64,000 bases of DNA from the NCBI GenBank assembly GCA_963677825.2, contig CAXXEF010000001.1:1240001-1304000 (forward strand). Direction: 5' to 3'. A program made the position numbers and the translations under genes. Position 1 is the stretch's first letter; the number at the start of each line of letters is the position of its first letter. Shown here piece by piece: positions 52,744 through 61,288 of the stretch. Below the pieces are notes generated by a model. That model saw only the letters and a list, made by a program, of their open reading frames with translations. It did no database searches and was not told where the DNA came from. The DNA comes from Sporobacter sp963677825 (GTDB lineage Bacteria; Bacillota; Clostridia; Oscillospirales; Oscillospiraceae).

Positions 52744-53634
52744 ATGTATGATTTTAAAAGTATTTATGAAGCCCGTTCGGTTGAAGACGCCGTCAACGCG
52801 CTGCAAAAGACGCCCAAGCCGACGATTATCGCCGCCGGCACCGACCTGCTCCCGAAGGCGCGCGAGGGCTTGCTGGCCGATTGCGAACTTGTCAGCATCG
52901 GCGGTATCGCGGCACTGCGCGGCATCACAATCGACGACGCGGGCAGCATTCATATCGGGCCGCTGACCTGCTTTCGCGAAATCCAGCGCGATCCGATCAT
53001 TAAGGAACATATCCCCGTGCTCGCTCAAGCCGTCTCGACAATCGGCAGCCCGCAGATCCGCGCCGTGGCGTCCATCGGCGGTAACGTCTCCAACGGCATG
53101 ACAACGGCCGACTCACCGCCGGCGCTGTTTTGCCTGAACGCCGTCATGGTCGTCACCGGGCCGGATGGTCAGCGGACACTGCCGATAGAAGACTATTATC
53201 TGGCGCCGGAAAAGATGGATCTTAAAACCGGCGAGCTGCTGACGGATATTGTGATCCGCCGAGCGGACTACGAAGGCTTCACGGGCCATTACATCAAATA
53301 CAGCGTCCGTAACGCGATGGACGTATCGCTGCTGGGCTGCTGCGTCAGCGTCAAGCTCAGCGACGACGGCAAACGGCTGGACGATATTCGTCTGGCGTAC
53401 GGCGCAGCCGGTCCGCTGCCGCTGCGCGCTAAAAAGACGGAGGGGGCGCTGCGCGGCAAGCCGCTTACGCCGTCTCTGCTGGATGAAATCGCAGCGCTCG
53501 CGCCGACGCAGGACGTCTCCCCGATCACCGACCGGCGCGCCTCGCGCGCGTTCCGGGAGCACCTGATCGGGCTTCTGGCTCAAGACGCGCTGACGGCGGC
53601 TGTCGAATCCGCGGGAGGGAGCTTACATGCTTAA
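52744..53634 (+). CDS. xdhB: Xanthine dehydrogenase, FAD-binding subunit (XdhB type)
   Basis: 296 residues, CO-dehydrogenase-flavoprotein fold. 'TIIAAGTDLLPKAREGLL' is the first FAD-binding segment and 'QIRAVASIGGNVSNGMTTAD' the second (the usual 'IRNxATxGGN' motif). It passes electrons from the iron-sulfur subunit to NAD or another carrier. AAGGAGG precedes the ATG. Its last codons overlap the start of the iron-sulfur subunit gene. Confidence 0.92.
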   Translation: MYDFKSIYEARSVEDAVNALQKTPKPTIIAAGTDLLPKAREGLLADCELVSIGGIAALRGITIDDAGSIHIGPLTCFREIQRDPIIKEHIPVLAQAVSTIGSPQIRAVASIGGNVSNGMTTADSPPALFCLNAVMVVTGPDGQRTLPIEDYYLAPEKMDLKTGELLTDIVIRRADYEGFTGHYIKYSVRNAMDVSLLGCCVSVKLSDDGKRLDDIRLAYGAAGPLPLRAKKTEGALRGKPLTPSLLDEIAALAPTQDVSPITDRRASRAFREHLIGLLAQDALTAAVESAGGSLHA

Positions 53635-54112
53635 GATTATTAACTTAACCGTCAACGGTCAACCGACGGAGATCGCCGTCGACGTGCGCGAATCGCTGGC
53701 CGACGCGCTGCGCAACCGCCTCAAGCTCACAAGTGTTAAAAAGGGCTGCGAAGTCGGTGAATGCGGCGCGTGCACCGTCTTGATCGACGGGATCGCCACA
53801 AACACGTGCGTCTATCTTGCCATCTGGGCCGACGGTAAAAGTGTTTTGACCGTCGAAGGTCTTCAGGACGACAGCGGTAACCTCAACCCCGTCCAGCAGG
53901 CCTTTGTCGATATGGCGGCCATCCAGTGCGGCTTTTGTACGCCGGGGATTATCATGTCCGCCGTCGAGATTGTCAGCCGTGGCCGTCGCTACACGCGCGA
54001 GGAGCTCCGCGAAGAAATCTCCGGCCACTTATGCCGGTGCACCGGCTATCAGAATATTATTACAGCCGTTGAGAAAGCCATCGATCTTGTTTTGGAAACG
54101 ACAAACGGCTAA
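53627..54112 (+). CDS. xdhC: Xanthine dehydrogenase, [2Fe-2S] subunit (XdhC type)
   Basis: 161 residues with two [2Fe-2S] sites: 'CEVGECGACTVLIDG' and 'QCGFCTPGIIMSAVEIV...LCRCTGYQNIITAVEKA'. Standard length and order for the small subunit of molybdenum hydroxylases. It overlaps the FAD-subunit gene by eight bases, with GGGAGG ahead of its ATG. A strong terminator ends the operon. Confidence 0.94.
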   Translation: MLKIINLTVNGQPTEIAVDVRESLADALRNRLKLTSVKKGCEVGECGACTVLIDGIATNTCVYLAIWADGKSVLTVEGLQDDSGNLNPVQQAFVDMAAIQCGFCTPGIIMSAVEIVSRGRRYTREELREEISGHLCRCTGYQNIITAVEKAIDLVLETTNG

Positions 54113-54130
54113 CAGCCGCCCATACGCAAG

Positions 54131-54166
54131 ACAAAGCCCTGAAAGCAAATGCTTTCAGGGCTTTGT
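54131..54166. terminator. Bidirectional terminator after xdhC
   Basis: ACAAAGCCCTGAAAGCA pairs with TGCTTTCAGGGCTTTGT over 17 bp with a 2-base nominal loop. It separates the plus-strand xdh operon from the converging GTPase gene. Confidence 0.88.
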
Positions 54167-54201
54167 CCGTTTGAAGAGAGGCAGCAACGAGCTGTTTCTC
54201 G

Positions 54202-55149
54202 TTACCTTTTGATGAGTGGGTTTTCCTTGAAATGCTGTTTCCAGGCCGTCTTCAGCCCGTCTTTAAACGGCTGATGATCATACCCGATCAAAACAAGCGC
54301 CAGCGCGGACGGCGCCACGCTCAGAGAGGTATCCATCACCTGCTGCGTTTTCGGATTATCGCCGACTGAATCGACCTGCAGCAGGCCGTCCTTGGCTTTC
54401 ATAAAGCCCTTGACGCGAACCGCCTTCTTGCCGATATCGGCAAGAAACGCCTCGATGTCCAATTTATTGTATCGACCCATCCGCGTGAGTACCGTATACG
54501 TTTGCGGTCGGCCGGAGGGGTTGTTTGATGTCTCACCGTCAGCGCCGTTGTCGCGCAGCTCAACCGACAGGATGTCAAACGGAACTTGCGCCTGCTGCGT
54601 ACTGTAGATGACGGCGTCTGGATTGAGCTCGCTGATCGCCGCTTCAACGGCGTCGCGCTCCGCCGCCGTAACGAGGTCGGTTTTGTTAATGAGGATAAAG
54701 TTGCTGGCCAGAATCTGGTTTTCAACCGGCAAGAGTATATCGAAGACGTCGAGAAATGTTGTTGCGTCGGCCAGACAGACGGATCCCTTGTAGTCGTAGC
54801 CGCGCGTCAGCTGCGGCTTGATGTCCTCAAGCAGCTTGTGCATACCGATCGGGTCGGCAAAGCCGGAATTTTCAATCAGCAGGACGTCGACATCCTCGTT
54901 GTTGAACGCAATAAGCGTTTTGATAAACGTCGTTTTCAGGCAGCTGCAGAAGATAGACCCATTATTAATCTCAACGAGTGACAGGCCGTTGCGCTCGACC
55001 GTCTTGCCGTCGATACCGATGGCACCGAACTCGTTGATCAGCACGCCGACCTTCCGGCCTTCTAAGTTTTTAAGCAGCGCTTTTAGAAACGTCGTCTTTC
55101 CGGCACCGAGATAGCCGGAAATGAGATAAAGTTCAATTTTATTAGACAT
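54202..55149 (-). CDS. CobW/COG0523-family GTPase (metallochaperone-like)
   Basis: 315 residues from the ATG at 55149 (GGAG five bases upstream); the upstream extension is not coding. 'LISGYLGAGKTTFLKALL' is the Walker A, 'LIENSGFADP' the switch/Walker B region, 'LINKTDLV' the guanine-specificity motif. The metal-binding CxCC motif of the family appears as 'GSIFCSCLKT' (Cys-Ser-Cys). Members insert or deliver zinc, cobalt or nickel, and some sit with corrinoid methyltransferases. It is the last gene after the YgfK/YgeY/D-aminoacylase genes. It may serve the metallo-amidohydrolases or the B12 system here. Confidence 0.82.
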   Translation of the reverse strand: MSNKIELYLISGYLGAGKTTFLKALLKNLEGRKVGVLINEFGAIGIDGKTVERNGLSLVEINNGSIFCSCLKTTFIKTLIAFNNEDVDVLLIENSGFADPIGMHKLLEDIKPQLTRGYDYKGSVCLADATTFLDVFDILLPVENQILASNFILINKTDLVTAAERDAVEAAISELNPDAVIYSTQQAQVPFDILSVELRDNGADGETSNNPSGRPQTYTVLTRMGRYNKLDIEAFLADIGKKAVRVKGFMKAKDGLLQVDSVGDNPKTQQVMDTSLSVAPSALALVLIGYDHQPFKDGLKTAWKQHFKENPLIKR

Positions 55150-55180
55150 TACAACTCCAATACGTTCGTTCTGCCCGCGC

Positions 55181-56773
55181 TCAGCGGCCGCTACGCAGGA
55201 CTTTACCGTTTCGCTTTTGTGTATGGCGGCCCTTTTCAACGCTGATCGTCCCGTTGACGATCACGTATTCGATGCCTTCGGAATACTGCACCGGCTCCCA
55301 GAAATTTGCGTTGTCGATGACTTTATCCGGATCAAAAAGAACGACATCGGCATAATAGCCCGCTTTAAGCAGTCCTCTGTTCTGGATCGAAAACGTCTGC
55401 GCCGGCTTGCTTGTCATTTTATATACGGCCTGCTCGAGCGTCAGGCAGCAGTCCTCCCGGACGTATTTACCCAAGATTCTGGGAAACGTGCCGTAAACAC
55501 GCGGGTGCGGCTTGCCCTTGGAAAGCAGCCCGTCCGTACAAACACACATCTCCGGCCGCTGCATAAACAGGCGGATATGATCTTCCAGCCCGTAGTAGTC
55601 GAACATACTGACGGCGTTCTCCTCCTGAAGCAGCAGATCCAGCACCGCTTCATACGGGTCTTCGCCGCGCATTTGGCCAAGCTCCAGCAGGTTTTTACCG
55701 ACAACGTCGCGGTTGGCGTCTGTTTTAACGTTGGTTATGTAGATGTTATCAAGTCCCGCAAAGCCGATGAAATTGTCCCAGGTGCCATCGTTGCGTTTGA
55801 TGTCCTCAATCATTTTTGCGCGCTGATCGTTATCCCGCAGCCGCATCAGCAGCTCGTTCGTACCGCCGTCATGCGCCCACGGCGGCAGGACGACGCCCAG
55901 CATCGTGCTGCCGGCCACGTAGGGATATTGGTCAAACGACACACGCAGCCCGTCTGCCTGCGCTTCGTCCAGCTTTGCAAGCGCTTTTTCGATTTTTCCC
56001 CAATTATCCTTGCCGCAGACCTTAAAGTGCGAAAAGTGTACCCGGACGCCGGAGCGCCGTCCGATTTCCAGAATCTCATCAATCGACTCCAGCACCTTAT
56101 CCGACTCGTTGCGCTGATGGACAACGAATATCCCGTCATGTTCCGCGACGACGCGGCACAGCTCAACAAGTTCGTCCGTGTCGGAATACGCGCAGGGCAT
56201 ATAGATCAGCCCGCTTGACAGCCCGATGGCACCGGCATTCATTTCCCGGTGCATGATTTCGCACATTTCTTGAAGTTCCGACGTCGTCGGCTTCTTGTTT
56301 TGAAGACCCATTGCCTCCATGCGGATATTTCCGTGCGGGGCTAAATAACACACATTAACGCCGGGTCCGACCTTTTCTATTTCGCTGAAGTAGCCGTCCG
56401 TCGTTCGGTAATGCCAGTTGATATCGTCGCTTTCGCCGTCGAGGCCGGATAAATTCTTTCGCCACGGGCTGATATACTGCTCCGGCAGCGGCGCCATAGA
56501 TATACCGTCCTGACCGAGAATTTCCGTGGTGATCCCCTGCATGATCTTCGGCATCACCTTCGGCTTCGTTAATATCTGAAGGTCGGAATGGCTGTGCGCG
56601 TCGATAAATCCGGGCGCTGTTACCAGCCCTGTTCCGTCAATCACCGTATCGGCTGCTACGTTGTCAAGGCTGCCCGTTTCCTGAATTTTATCGTCGCGAA
56701 TCAGCACGTCGCCTTGCCGGAGCGGCCCGCCGCTCCCGTCGGCAATCGTCGTGTTTTTTATGAGTATTGTCAT
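55181..56773 (-). CDS. N-acyl-D-amino-acid deacylase family amidohydrolase
   Basis: 530 residues. Features of D-aminoacylases: 'APGFIDAHSHSDLQIL' (metal His), 'MQGITTEILGQDGISMAPL', 'HFSHFKVCGKDNWGKIEKAL' and 'CVCTDGLLSKGKPHPRVYGT' followed by 'TSKPAQTFSIQNRGLLKAG'. The family hydrolyses N-acyl or N-carbamoyl bonds, so a ureido acid from ring opening is as likely a substrate here as an acyl-D-amino acid. The ATG starts directly after the ygeY-type stop codon (no gap), so the genes are translationally coupled. Confidence 0.87.
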   Translation of the reverse strand: MTILIKNTTIADGSGGPLRQGDVLIRDDKIQETGSLDNVAADTVIDGTGLVTAPGFIDAHSHSDLQILTKPKVMPKIMQGITTEILGQDGISMAPLPEQYISPWRKNLSGLDGESDDINWHYRTTDGYFSEIEKVGPGVNVCYLAPHGNIRMEAMGLQNKKPTTSELQEMCEIMHREMNAGAIGLSSGLIYMPCAYSDTDELVELCRVVAEHDGIFVVHQRNESDKVLESIDEILEIGRRSGVRVHFSHFKVCGKDNWGKIEKALAKLDEAQADGLRVSFDQYPYVAGSTMLGVVLPPWAHDGGTNELLMRLRDNDQRAKMIEDIKRNDGTWDNFIGFAGLDNIYITNVKTDANRDVVGKNLLELGQMRGEDPYEAVLDLLLQEENAVSMFDYYGLEDHIRLFMQRPEMCVCTDGLLSKGKPHPRVYGTFPRILGKYVREDCCLTLEQAVYKMTSKPAQTFSIQNRGLLKAGYYADVVLFDPDKVIDNANFWEPVQYSEGIEYVIVNGTISVEKGRHTQKRNGKVLRSGR

Positions 56774-57967
56774 CTAGTTCTCCGTCAGCTGCGATTTCAT
56801 AACGGCAAAGTAGCACTCTGCCGCGCCAGTCAGTTGCTCAATGTCAATGTATTCGTCTACCGTGTGCGCCAAGCTCTCGTCGGACGGGCCCAGCCCGATT
56901 GTCGGGATACCGGCGTGACCGGCGTAGTAGCTGCCGTTGGTGCAGAAGTTATACTGCGTCACAATCGGCTCAAAGCCCATAGCGTTCAGCTCGCGCAGCG
57001 CGCTTTTTACGTGCGGCGCGTCGGCGTCAAACAGCCACCCCGGGAAAAAACGCTCGCCCCGGATCATATTGCCGGTATAACAGCGCTCCTCGCCAACGGC
57101 GTAGGAAACGGACGCTTTGAGCGTTTCGTCCTCGGTCGTCATGTCCGCCAGCAGCGCCTCAAGCGGCGCAAGCACGCTCTCGCGCGTCTCGCCGACGAGC
57201 AGGCGCCTGTCATACGTCGCGCGGCAGTATTCCGGCACGACCGATGCGCCCGGATACGGCGCGGATTTGATATCCGTCAGTTCCAAAATGCCTTTGCCAA
57301 GCACCGGATGCACTGTCGGCACGAGCTTCTGGATGCGCTCAATCACGCGGCAGATCTTGTAAACGGCGTTGATGCCTTTTTCGGGATTGGCCGAATGCGC
57401 CGGCTGCCCAAAAACCTCCAGCACGATCTCCGCGCGGCCGCGCTGGCCGATCTTGACGTTCAGGTTGGACGCTTCGCCGATGACCACGACGTCGGGCCTA
57501 ACAATCGTCGCAACGGACTGCGCCGCAACGCCCTCGAAGCATTCTTCATGGACGACGCAGGAGATATAAATATCCCCGGCAAAATCCCCGTCGCAGGCTT
57601 GTGTGAAATTAACCGCGCCGCAGATCATCGCGGCGACGGCACCCTTCATATCCGACGCACCGCGCCCGTAAATTCTGTTTTCGGATATGGCGGCGGCGAA
57701 GGGATCAAACGTCCAATCCGAGGCGTCACCGACGGGAACGGTGTCGATGTGCCCGTCAAATAAAATCCGTTTGCCCGGCCTTTTACCCTTCAGATGCCCG
57801 ATGACGTTACCGTAATCGTCTGTTATGACCTCAAAATCATGTGCGGTTAAATAGCGTTTGAGCACTTCGGCCAGCGCGCCTTCGCCGCCTGAATAGCTTT
57901 TCGTTTTAATCAGCTGTTGGCACAGCTTTACAACGTTGTCTTGTTGTTCACGCGTCAGCACCAGCAA
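56774..57967 (-). CDS. ygeY: YgeY-family M20 metallohydrolase (selenium-cluster type)
   Basis: 397 residues. Dinuclear zinc peptidase of the ArgE/DapE group: 'LFDGHIDTVPVGD' (His, Asp), 'YGRGASDMKGAVAAMICGA', 'VVHEECFEG' (Glu pair), and 'YNFCTNGSYYAGHAGIPTIG' with 'AHTVDEYID' near the end, the pattern of YgeY proteins of the selenium/purine set. It probably cleaves a ureido or acyl group from a purine-derived amino acid. The start is a TTG just after the ygfK stop (AAGGA four bases before); GTG two codons later is equally possible. Confidence 0.88.
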   Translation of the reverse strand: MLVLTREQQDNVVKLCQQLIKTKSYSGGEGALAEVLKRYLTAHDFEVITDDYGNVIGHLKGKRPGKRILFDGHIDTVPVGDASDWTFDPFAAAISENRIYGRGASDMKGAVAAMICGAVNFTQACDGDFAGDIYISCVVHEECFEGVAAQSVATIVRPDVVVIGEASNLNVKIGQRGRAEIVLEVFGQPAHSANPEKGINAVYKICRVIERIQKLVPTVHPVLGKGILELTDIKSAPYPGASVVPEYCRATYDRRLLVGETRESVLAPLEALLADMTTEDETLKASVSYAVGEERCYTGNMIRGERFFPGWLFDADAPHVKSALRELNAMGFEPIVTQYNFCTNGSYYAGHAGIPTIGLGPSDESLAHTVDEYIDIEQLTGAAECYFAVMKSQLTEN

Positions 57968-59671
57968 TCAGTCCTTTCCGGGGGCGTGTATGTTTGCGTC
58001 GATCAGGTACGGGTTCTCGTTCAGAACGTTTTTCAGTAGGCTGTCCAACCGTTCCTGACCGGTAATCGTCTCGTCTTTTGTCTGCGTTGTTTGCCCGTCC
58101 ATGCGTACCATCATGTCCCCCTGCGCCCGATCCAGTACGGCAAGGCCTTCGTTGCCGCTGTTTTGCAGCGCTTCGACGGTATCGAAAATCGTCAGCTTAT
58201 CCAAGTACGGGACGTAGCTCATCGGGCAAAAGTCCGCGCAGTTGCCGCACTCGTTGCACAGCGCGTCGAGATGCAGCGCGTATTTGTCGGCGCCGAATAC
58301 AAACCCGATATTGGCTCTGTTCGGACACACGTCGATGCAGTTATTGCAGATGTAGCAGGTGCGCCGCTTGTCGTCATGATTGCGGTTGTCCGGATTGGCG
58401 CGCACCGGCTGTGTCGCCGGCTTCGCCGGCTGCTCCAGCGACTGCGCCGCAAGAACATCCAGTTTTACCGTATCAATCGGTCCCGGCTTGATGCCGCGCA
58501 GGCGTGACGCCATCGCCGTCAAATTCTTGTACCCGCCGGGCTTCAGCAGCCGCGTCGAGACGGTGATCGGCCAGATGCCCGCACGCAGGAGATCCGCGAC
58601 GTTCGATTCGTCCGCCCCGCCGGAGTAGGACAAATGGACGAGATCGCCAAGCGCTTGGCCGAGCTTTGCCGTTACGTTGATCGTCAGCGGATACAGCGCA
58701 CTGCCCGATACGTAGTAGCTGTCCCCGGGCAGCAGCCCGCCGTAGCTCTTCACCGGCAGTGTATTTGTCAGCTTGACGCCAAACTGCATGCCGTAGCCGG
58801 CGGCGGCCTCTTTAAGCCGCCGGATCATCGCTACTGCCTGATCAAACTGCAAGTCAGACGTAAACGCCGCCTCGTCCAGCTGCAAGTAATCGTATCCGGC
58901 GCCGGTGAGTGCCGAACGGACGAAATCGTAACCCAATAGCGTCGGATTACACTTCACGCTGGTGTGCAGCGCTTTGTCGCGCATCAGGTACGTCGCGATG
59001 TTTTCAATCTCGTCTGCCGGGCAGCCGTGCATCGTGGACAGCGTGACGCTGTCGGAGATCAGCGGTGAAATCCGCTTGACGTCGTCGGCCGATACCTTTT
59101 CCAGCAGATCAAGATTATGAAGCGTACGCAATATCATCTCGCGCCAAATCGCCGTGCCGGACGCATCCTTCATGGTTTCTAGGTAGCCGTCAATTTTAGA
59201 CGAGCGGATGCCGTTCAGATCATAGCCGACGCTCATGTTAAAGATAAAGCCGTCATCGTCGCCCTGCTCAATGGCGAGCAGATGGATGAGAAACCACGCC
59301 TTGGCGTACTCTTCAAACGCCGCGGCGACCGTCAGCTCCGACGACCATTCGACGTTGTACCCCTCCTGCTTGGCGGAGATACAAGGTTTATCAACATGCA
59401 GCAGCGCCCCGTCAATGATCTGCACCGTTTTAAGCTCAAAATACCGCGCGCCGGCCGCATAGGCACAAACGATGTTCTGCGCCAGCTGCGTATGCGGACC
59501 GGCAGCCGGGCCAAACGGCAGTGACAGCCGCCGTCCCTGATACATAACAGCCTCGGCTTTGTCGTCCGGCGGCGCCAGCGGCACACCGAATACTGTGCCG
59601 GCTTTCTTTTTTTCTGTAAAAAGCCAATGCAGCAGTTGTTCATACGGCATCGGATGCATTTTGTCACTCAT
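57968..59671 (-). CDS. ygfK: Short YgfK-like protein: dihydroorotate-dehydrogenase-like domain plus ferredoxin domain
   Basis: 567 residues from ATG 59671 (AGGAG six bases before). Residues 1-400 match the N-terminal part of YgfK, a TIM-barrel related to dihydropyrimidine dehydrogenase ('LPFGPAAGPHTQLAQNIV', 'TVQIIDGALLHVDKPCISA', 'SVTLSTMHGCPADEIENIA', 'VKCNPTLLGYDF'). A ferredoxin domain follows with C439/C442/C445/C449 and C472/C475/C478/C482. Full-length YgfK proteins of about 1000 residues also contain a GltD-like FAD/NAD(P)H domain; it is absent here and no such gene is adjacent. Electrons must come from another partner. First gene of a four-gene operon with a strong promoter. Confidence 0.85.
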   Translation of the reverse strand: MSDKMHPMPYEQLLHWLFTEKKKAGTVFGVPLAPPDDKAEAVMYQGRRLSLPFGPAAGPHTQLAQNIVCAYAAGARYFELKTVQIIDGALLHVDKPCISAKQEGYNVEWSSELTVAAAFEEYAKAWFLIHLLAIEQGDDDGFIFNMSVGYDLNGIRSSKIDGYLETMKDASGTAIWREMILRTLHNLDLLEKVSADDVKRISPLISDSVTLSTMHGCPADEIENIATYLMRDKALHTSVKCNPTLLGYDFVRSALTGAGYDYLQLDEAAFTSDLQFDQAVAMIRRLKEAAAGYGMQFGVKLTNTLPVKSYGGLLPGDSYYVSGSALYPLTINVTAKLGQALGDLVHLSYSGGADESNVADLLRAGIWPITVSTRLLKPGGYKNLTAMASRLRGIKPGPIDTVKLDVLAAQSLEQPAKPATQPVRANPDNRNHDDKRRTCYICNNCIDVCPNRANIGFVFGADKYALHLDALCNECGNCADFCPMSYVPYLDKLTIFDTVEALQNSGNEGLAVLDRAQGDMMVRMDGQTTQTKDETITGQERLDSLLKNVLNENPYLIDANIHAPGKD

Positions 59672-59706
59672 GGCTATCTCCTGCTTGCGGTGGGTTGGCA
59701 GCACCT

Positions 59707-59735
59707 ATTGTACCAGTCGGTGCCGCCTCAATCAA
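59707..59735 (-). promoter_or_regulatory. Strong promoter of the ygfK operon
   Basis: Minus strand: -35 TTGATT, spacer 17, -10 TACAAT, about 30 bases before the ygfK ATG. The upstream A/T tracts (59740-59770) could act as an UP element. Confidence 0.78.
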
Positions 59736-59774
59736 CGATAAATCTAAAATATTTTTTATTTAGCTAAAATATTT

Positions 59775-61163
59775 TTATTCCACAGGCCATTTCGGTTCGT
59801 TGACAACACCAGATTGCGCCATAACGCGGTCAATGTTGTCCATGGCTTCGGCAAGAACTTTGTCTTCGTCCATCGTTAAAACTGCACGGTCCTGCACGAC
59901 AAAGCGGCCGTTGATCACAACGTTGTCCACATCGCAGCCCTTTGCCGAATAGACGACGGCGGAAACGGGATTGACGTTGGGCATGATGCGTGAATTGAGC
60001 GTGTCGACCGTGATGATATCCGCCTTTTTGCCGACCTCCAGCGAGCCGATCTCACTGTCCAGCCCGATGGCCTTCGCGCCGTTGATCGTCGCCATTTCTA
60101 TGACCGATTCGGCCGGTACGGCAAGCGGGTCCAGCGTGCGTCCCTTATGCACGATCGCCGCCAGACGCATCGCGTCGAACATATCGTAGGCATTGTCGCA
60201 CGTGGCGGCGTCCGTCCCGAGCGAGACGTTGACGCCGGCCTCCAGCAGCTCCGGCACCGGGCAAAATCCGGACGCGAGCTTCATGTTGCTCGCCGGGCAG
60301 TGCACGATTGACGAGTCATATTTCTTAATAATCTCCATATCGTCCTTCGTGAGCCAGACGGAGTGGATGAGAAGCGTTTTATCCGTCAGGATGCCGGCTT
60401 CTTCAGCCAAAGCACCGGGCGTCATGTGGTACTCGGTATCCATTAGTTCAAGGTCTTGCTTGACCTCGCAAAAATGGATGGCGATACCCATGTCATGCTC
60501 TTTTGACGTTTTTGAAATCTTTTTCAAAATATCCAGCGTGGTAGAGCCGACCGGGCGCGGCCCAAGCCAGATATGGATGCGGCCGTCCCCTGCGTTTTCC
60601 CACTTTTGCTGCCATTCGACGGCTTGACGCAGACACGTATCGCCGTCTTCGACCATACCTTCATACATGATATTGTCACGTGTGGCATAGGTCGCGATGT
60701 CCATGACGGATTTGGCCAGCATACCGCGCATACCGCTGTCCAGCACTGCCTGCGTAATGCTGTCCATCCCATAGCGCGAAAGCAGCAGCGTCTCGGCAAA
60801 CGTCGTCGTACCGCTTTTAATCATTTCCAGCAAACAGATATTGGTGCTGATGCGCGCGTCGTTCTCATCGTAGTCCCCCATCAGCCGCCAGATGCGTCCG
60901 GCCAGAAAATCGATCAGGCTCATATCGTCGGCACAGCCTTTAATAAGCGCCTGCGTCAGGTGGACGTGGGCGTTTATTAGTCCGGGCATAATAATATGGT
61001 TTTTCATATCCCTATATTCAAACGACGGGAACTGCCCGCGGACTGCGTCTGTTTTGCCGACGGCTACGATTGTATCGCCGTCGAAAGCGACGGCACTGTC
61101 ACGTAAAATGCGTCTGTCTCGGTCGACTGTTATGACCGTTGCGTTACCCAAAATGTATCCCAT
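59775..61163 (-). CDS. TRZ/ATZ-family aminohydrolase, substrate unknown
   Basis: 462 residues, metal-dependent deaminase: 'MPGLINAHVHLTQALIKGC', 'GMRGMLAKSVMDIATY', 'GIAIHFCEVKQDLELMDTEY', 'LLIHSVWLTKDDMEI', 'VHCPASNMKLASGFCPVP' and 'VSLGTDAATCDNAYDMFDAM'. Related enzymes deaminate adenosine derivatives, melamine-like triazines or aminopurines. In this island it is one of four such deaminases, so a purine or pterin-like substrate is likely. GAGG nine bases before the ATG fixes the start. The upstream aminohydrolase gene lies 125 bases away on the same strand. Confidence 0.83.
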   Translation of the reverse strand: MGYILGNATVITVDRDRRILRDSAVAFDGDTIVAVGKTDAVRGQFPSFEYRDMKNHIIMPGLINAHVHLTQALIKGCADDMSLIDFLAGRIWRLMGDYDENDARISTNICLLEMIKSGTTTFAETLLLSRYGMDSITQAVLDSGMRGMLAKSVMDIATYATRDNIMYEGMVEDGDTCLRQAVEWQQKWENAGDGRIHIWLGPRPVGSTTLDILKKISKTSKEHDMGIAIHFCEVKQDLELMDTEYHMTPGALAEEAGILTDKTLLIHSVWLTKDDMEIIKKYDSSIVHCPASNMKLASGFCPVPELLEAGVNVSLGTDAATCDNAYDMFDAMRLAAIVHKGRTLDPLAVPAESVIEMATINGAKAIGLDSEIGSLEVGKKADIITVDTLNSRIMPNVNPVSAVVYSAKGCDVDNVVINGRFVVQDRAVLTMDEDKVLAEAMDNIDRVMAQSGVVNEPKWPVE

Positions 61164-61288
61164 TTGTTACGACCTCACAATCATTTCTTAATGGTTTCTT
61201 CAGTAGCAGATTATAACTTTTCGGCCACAAAAGCAACCAAAATGACGCGCTCGCGCCTACATGAAACGCCCGCTGAAAAGCGTCCGCC

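Noticed and set aside
55217..57763. Plus-strand open frames of 333 and 391 codons (55217-56218 and 56588-57763)
   Set aside because: Both are antisense to well-supported D-aminoacylase-like and YgeY genes and have low-complexity, unrecognisable translations.
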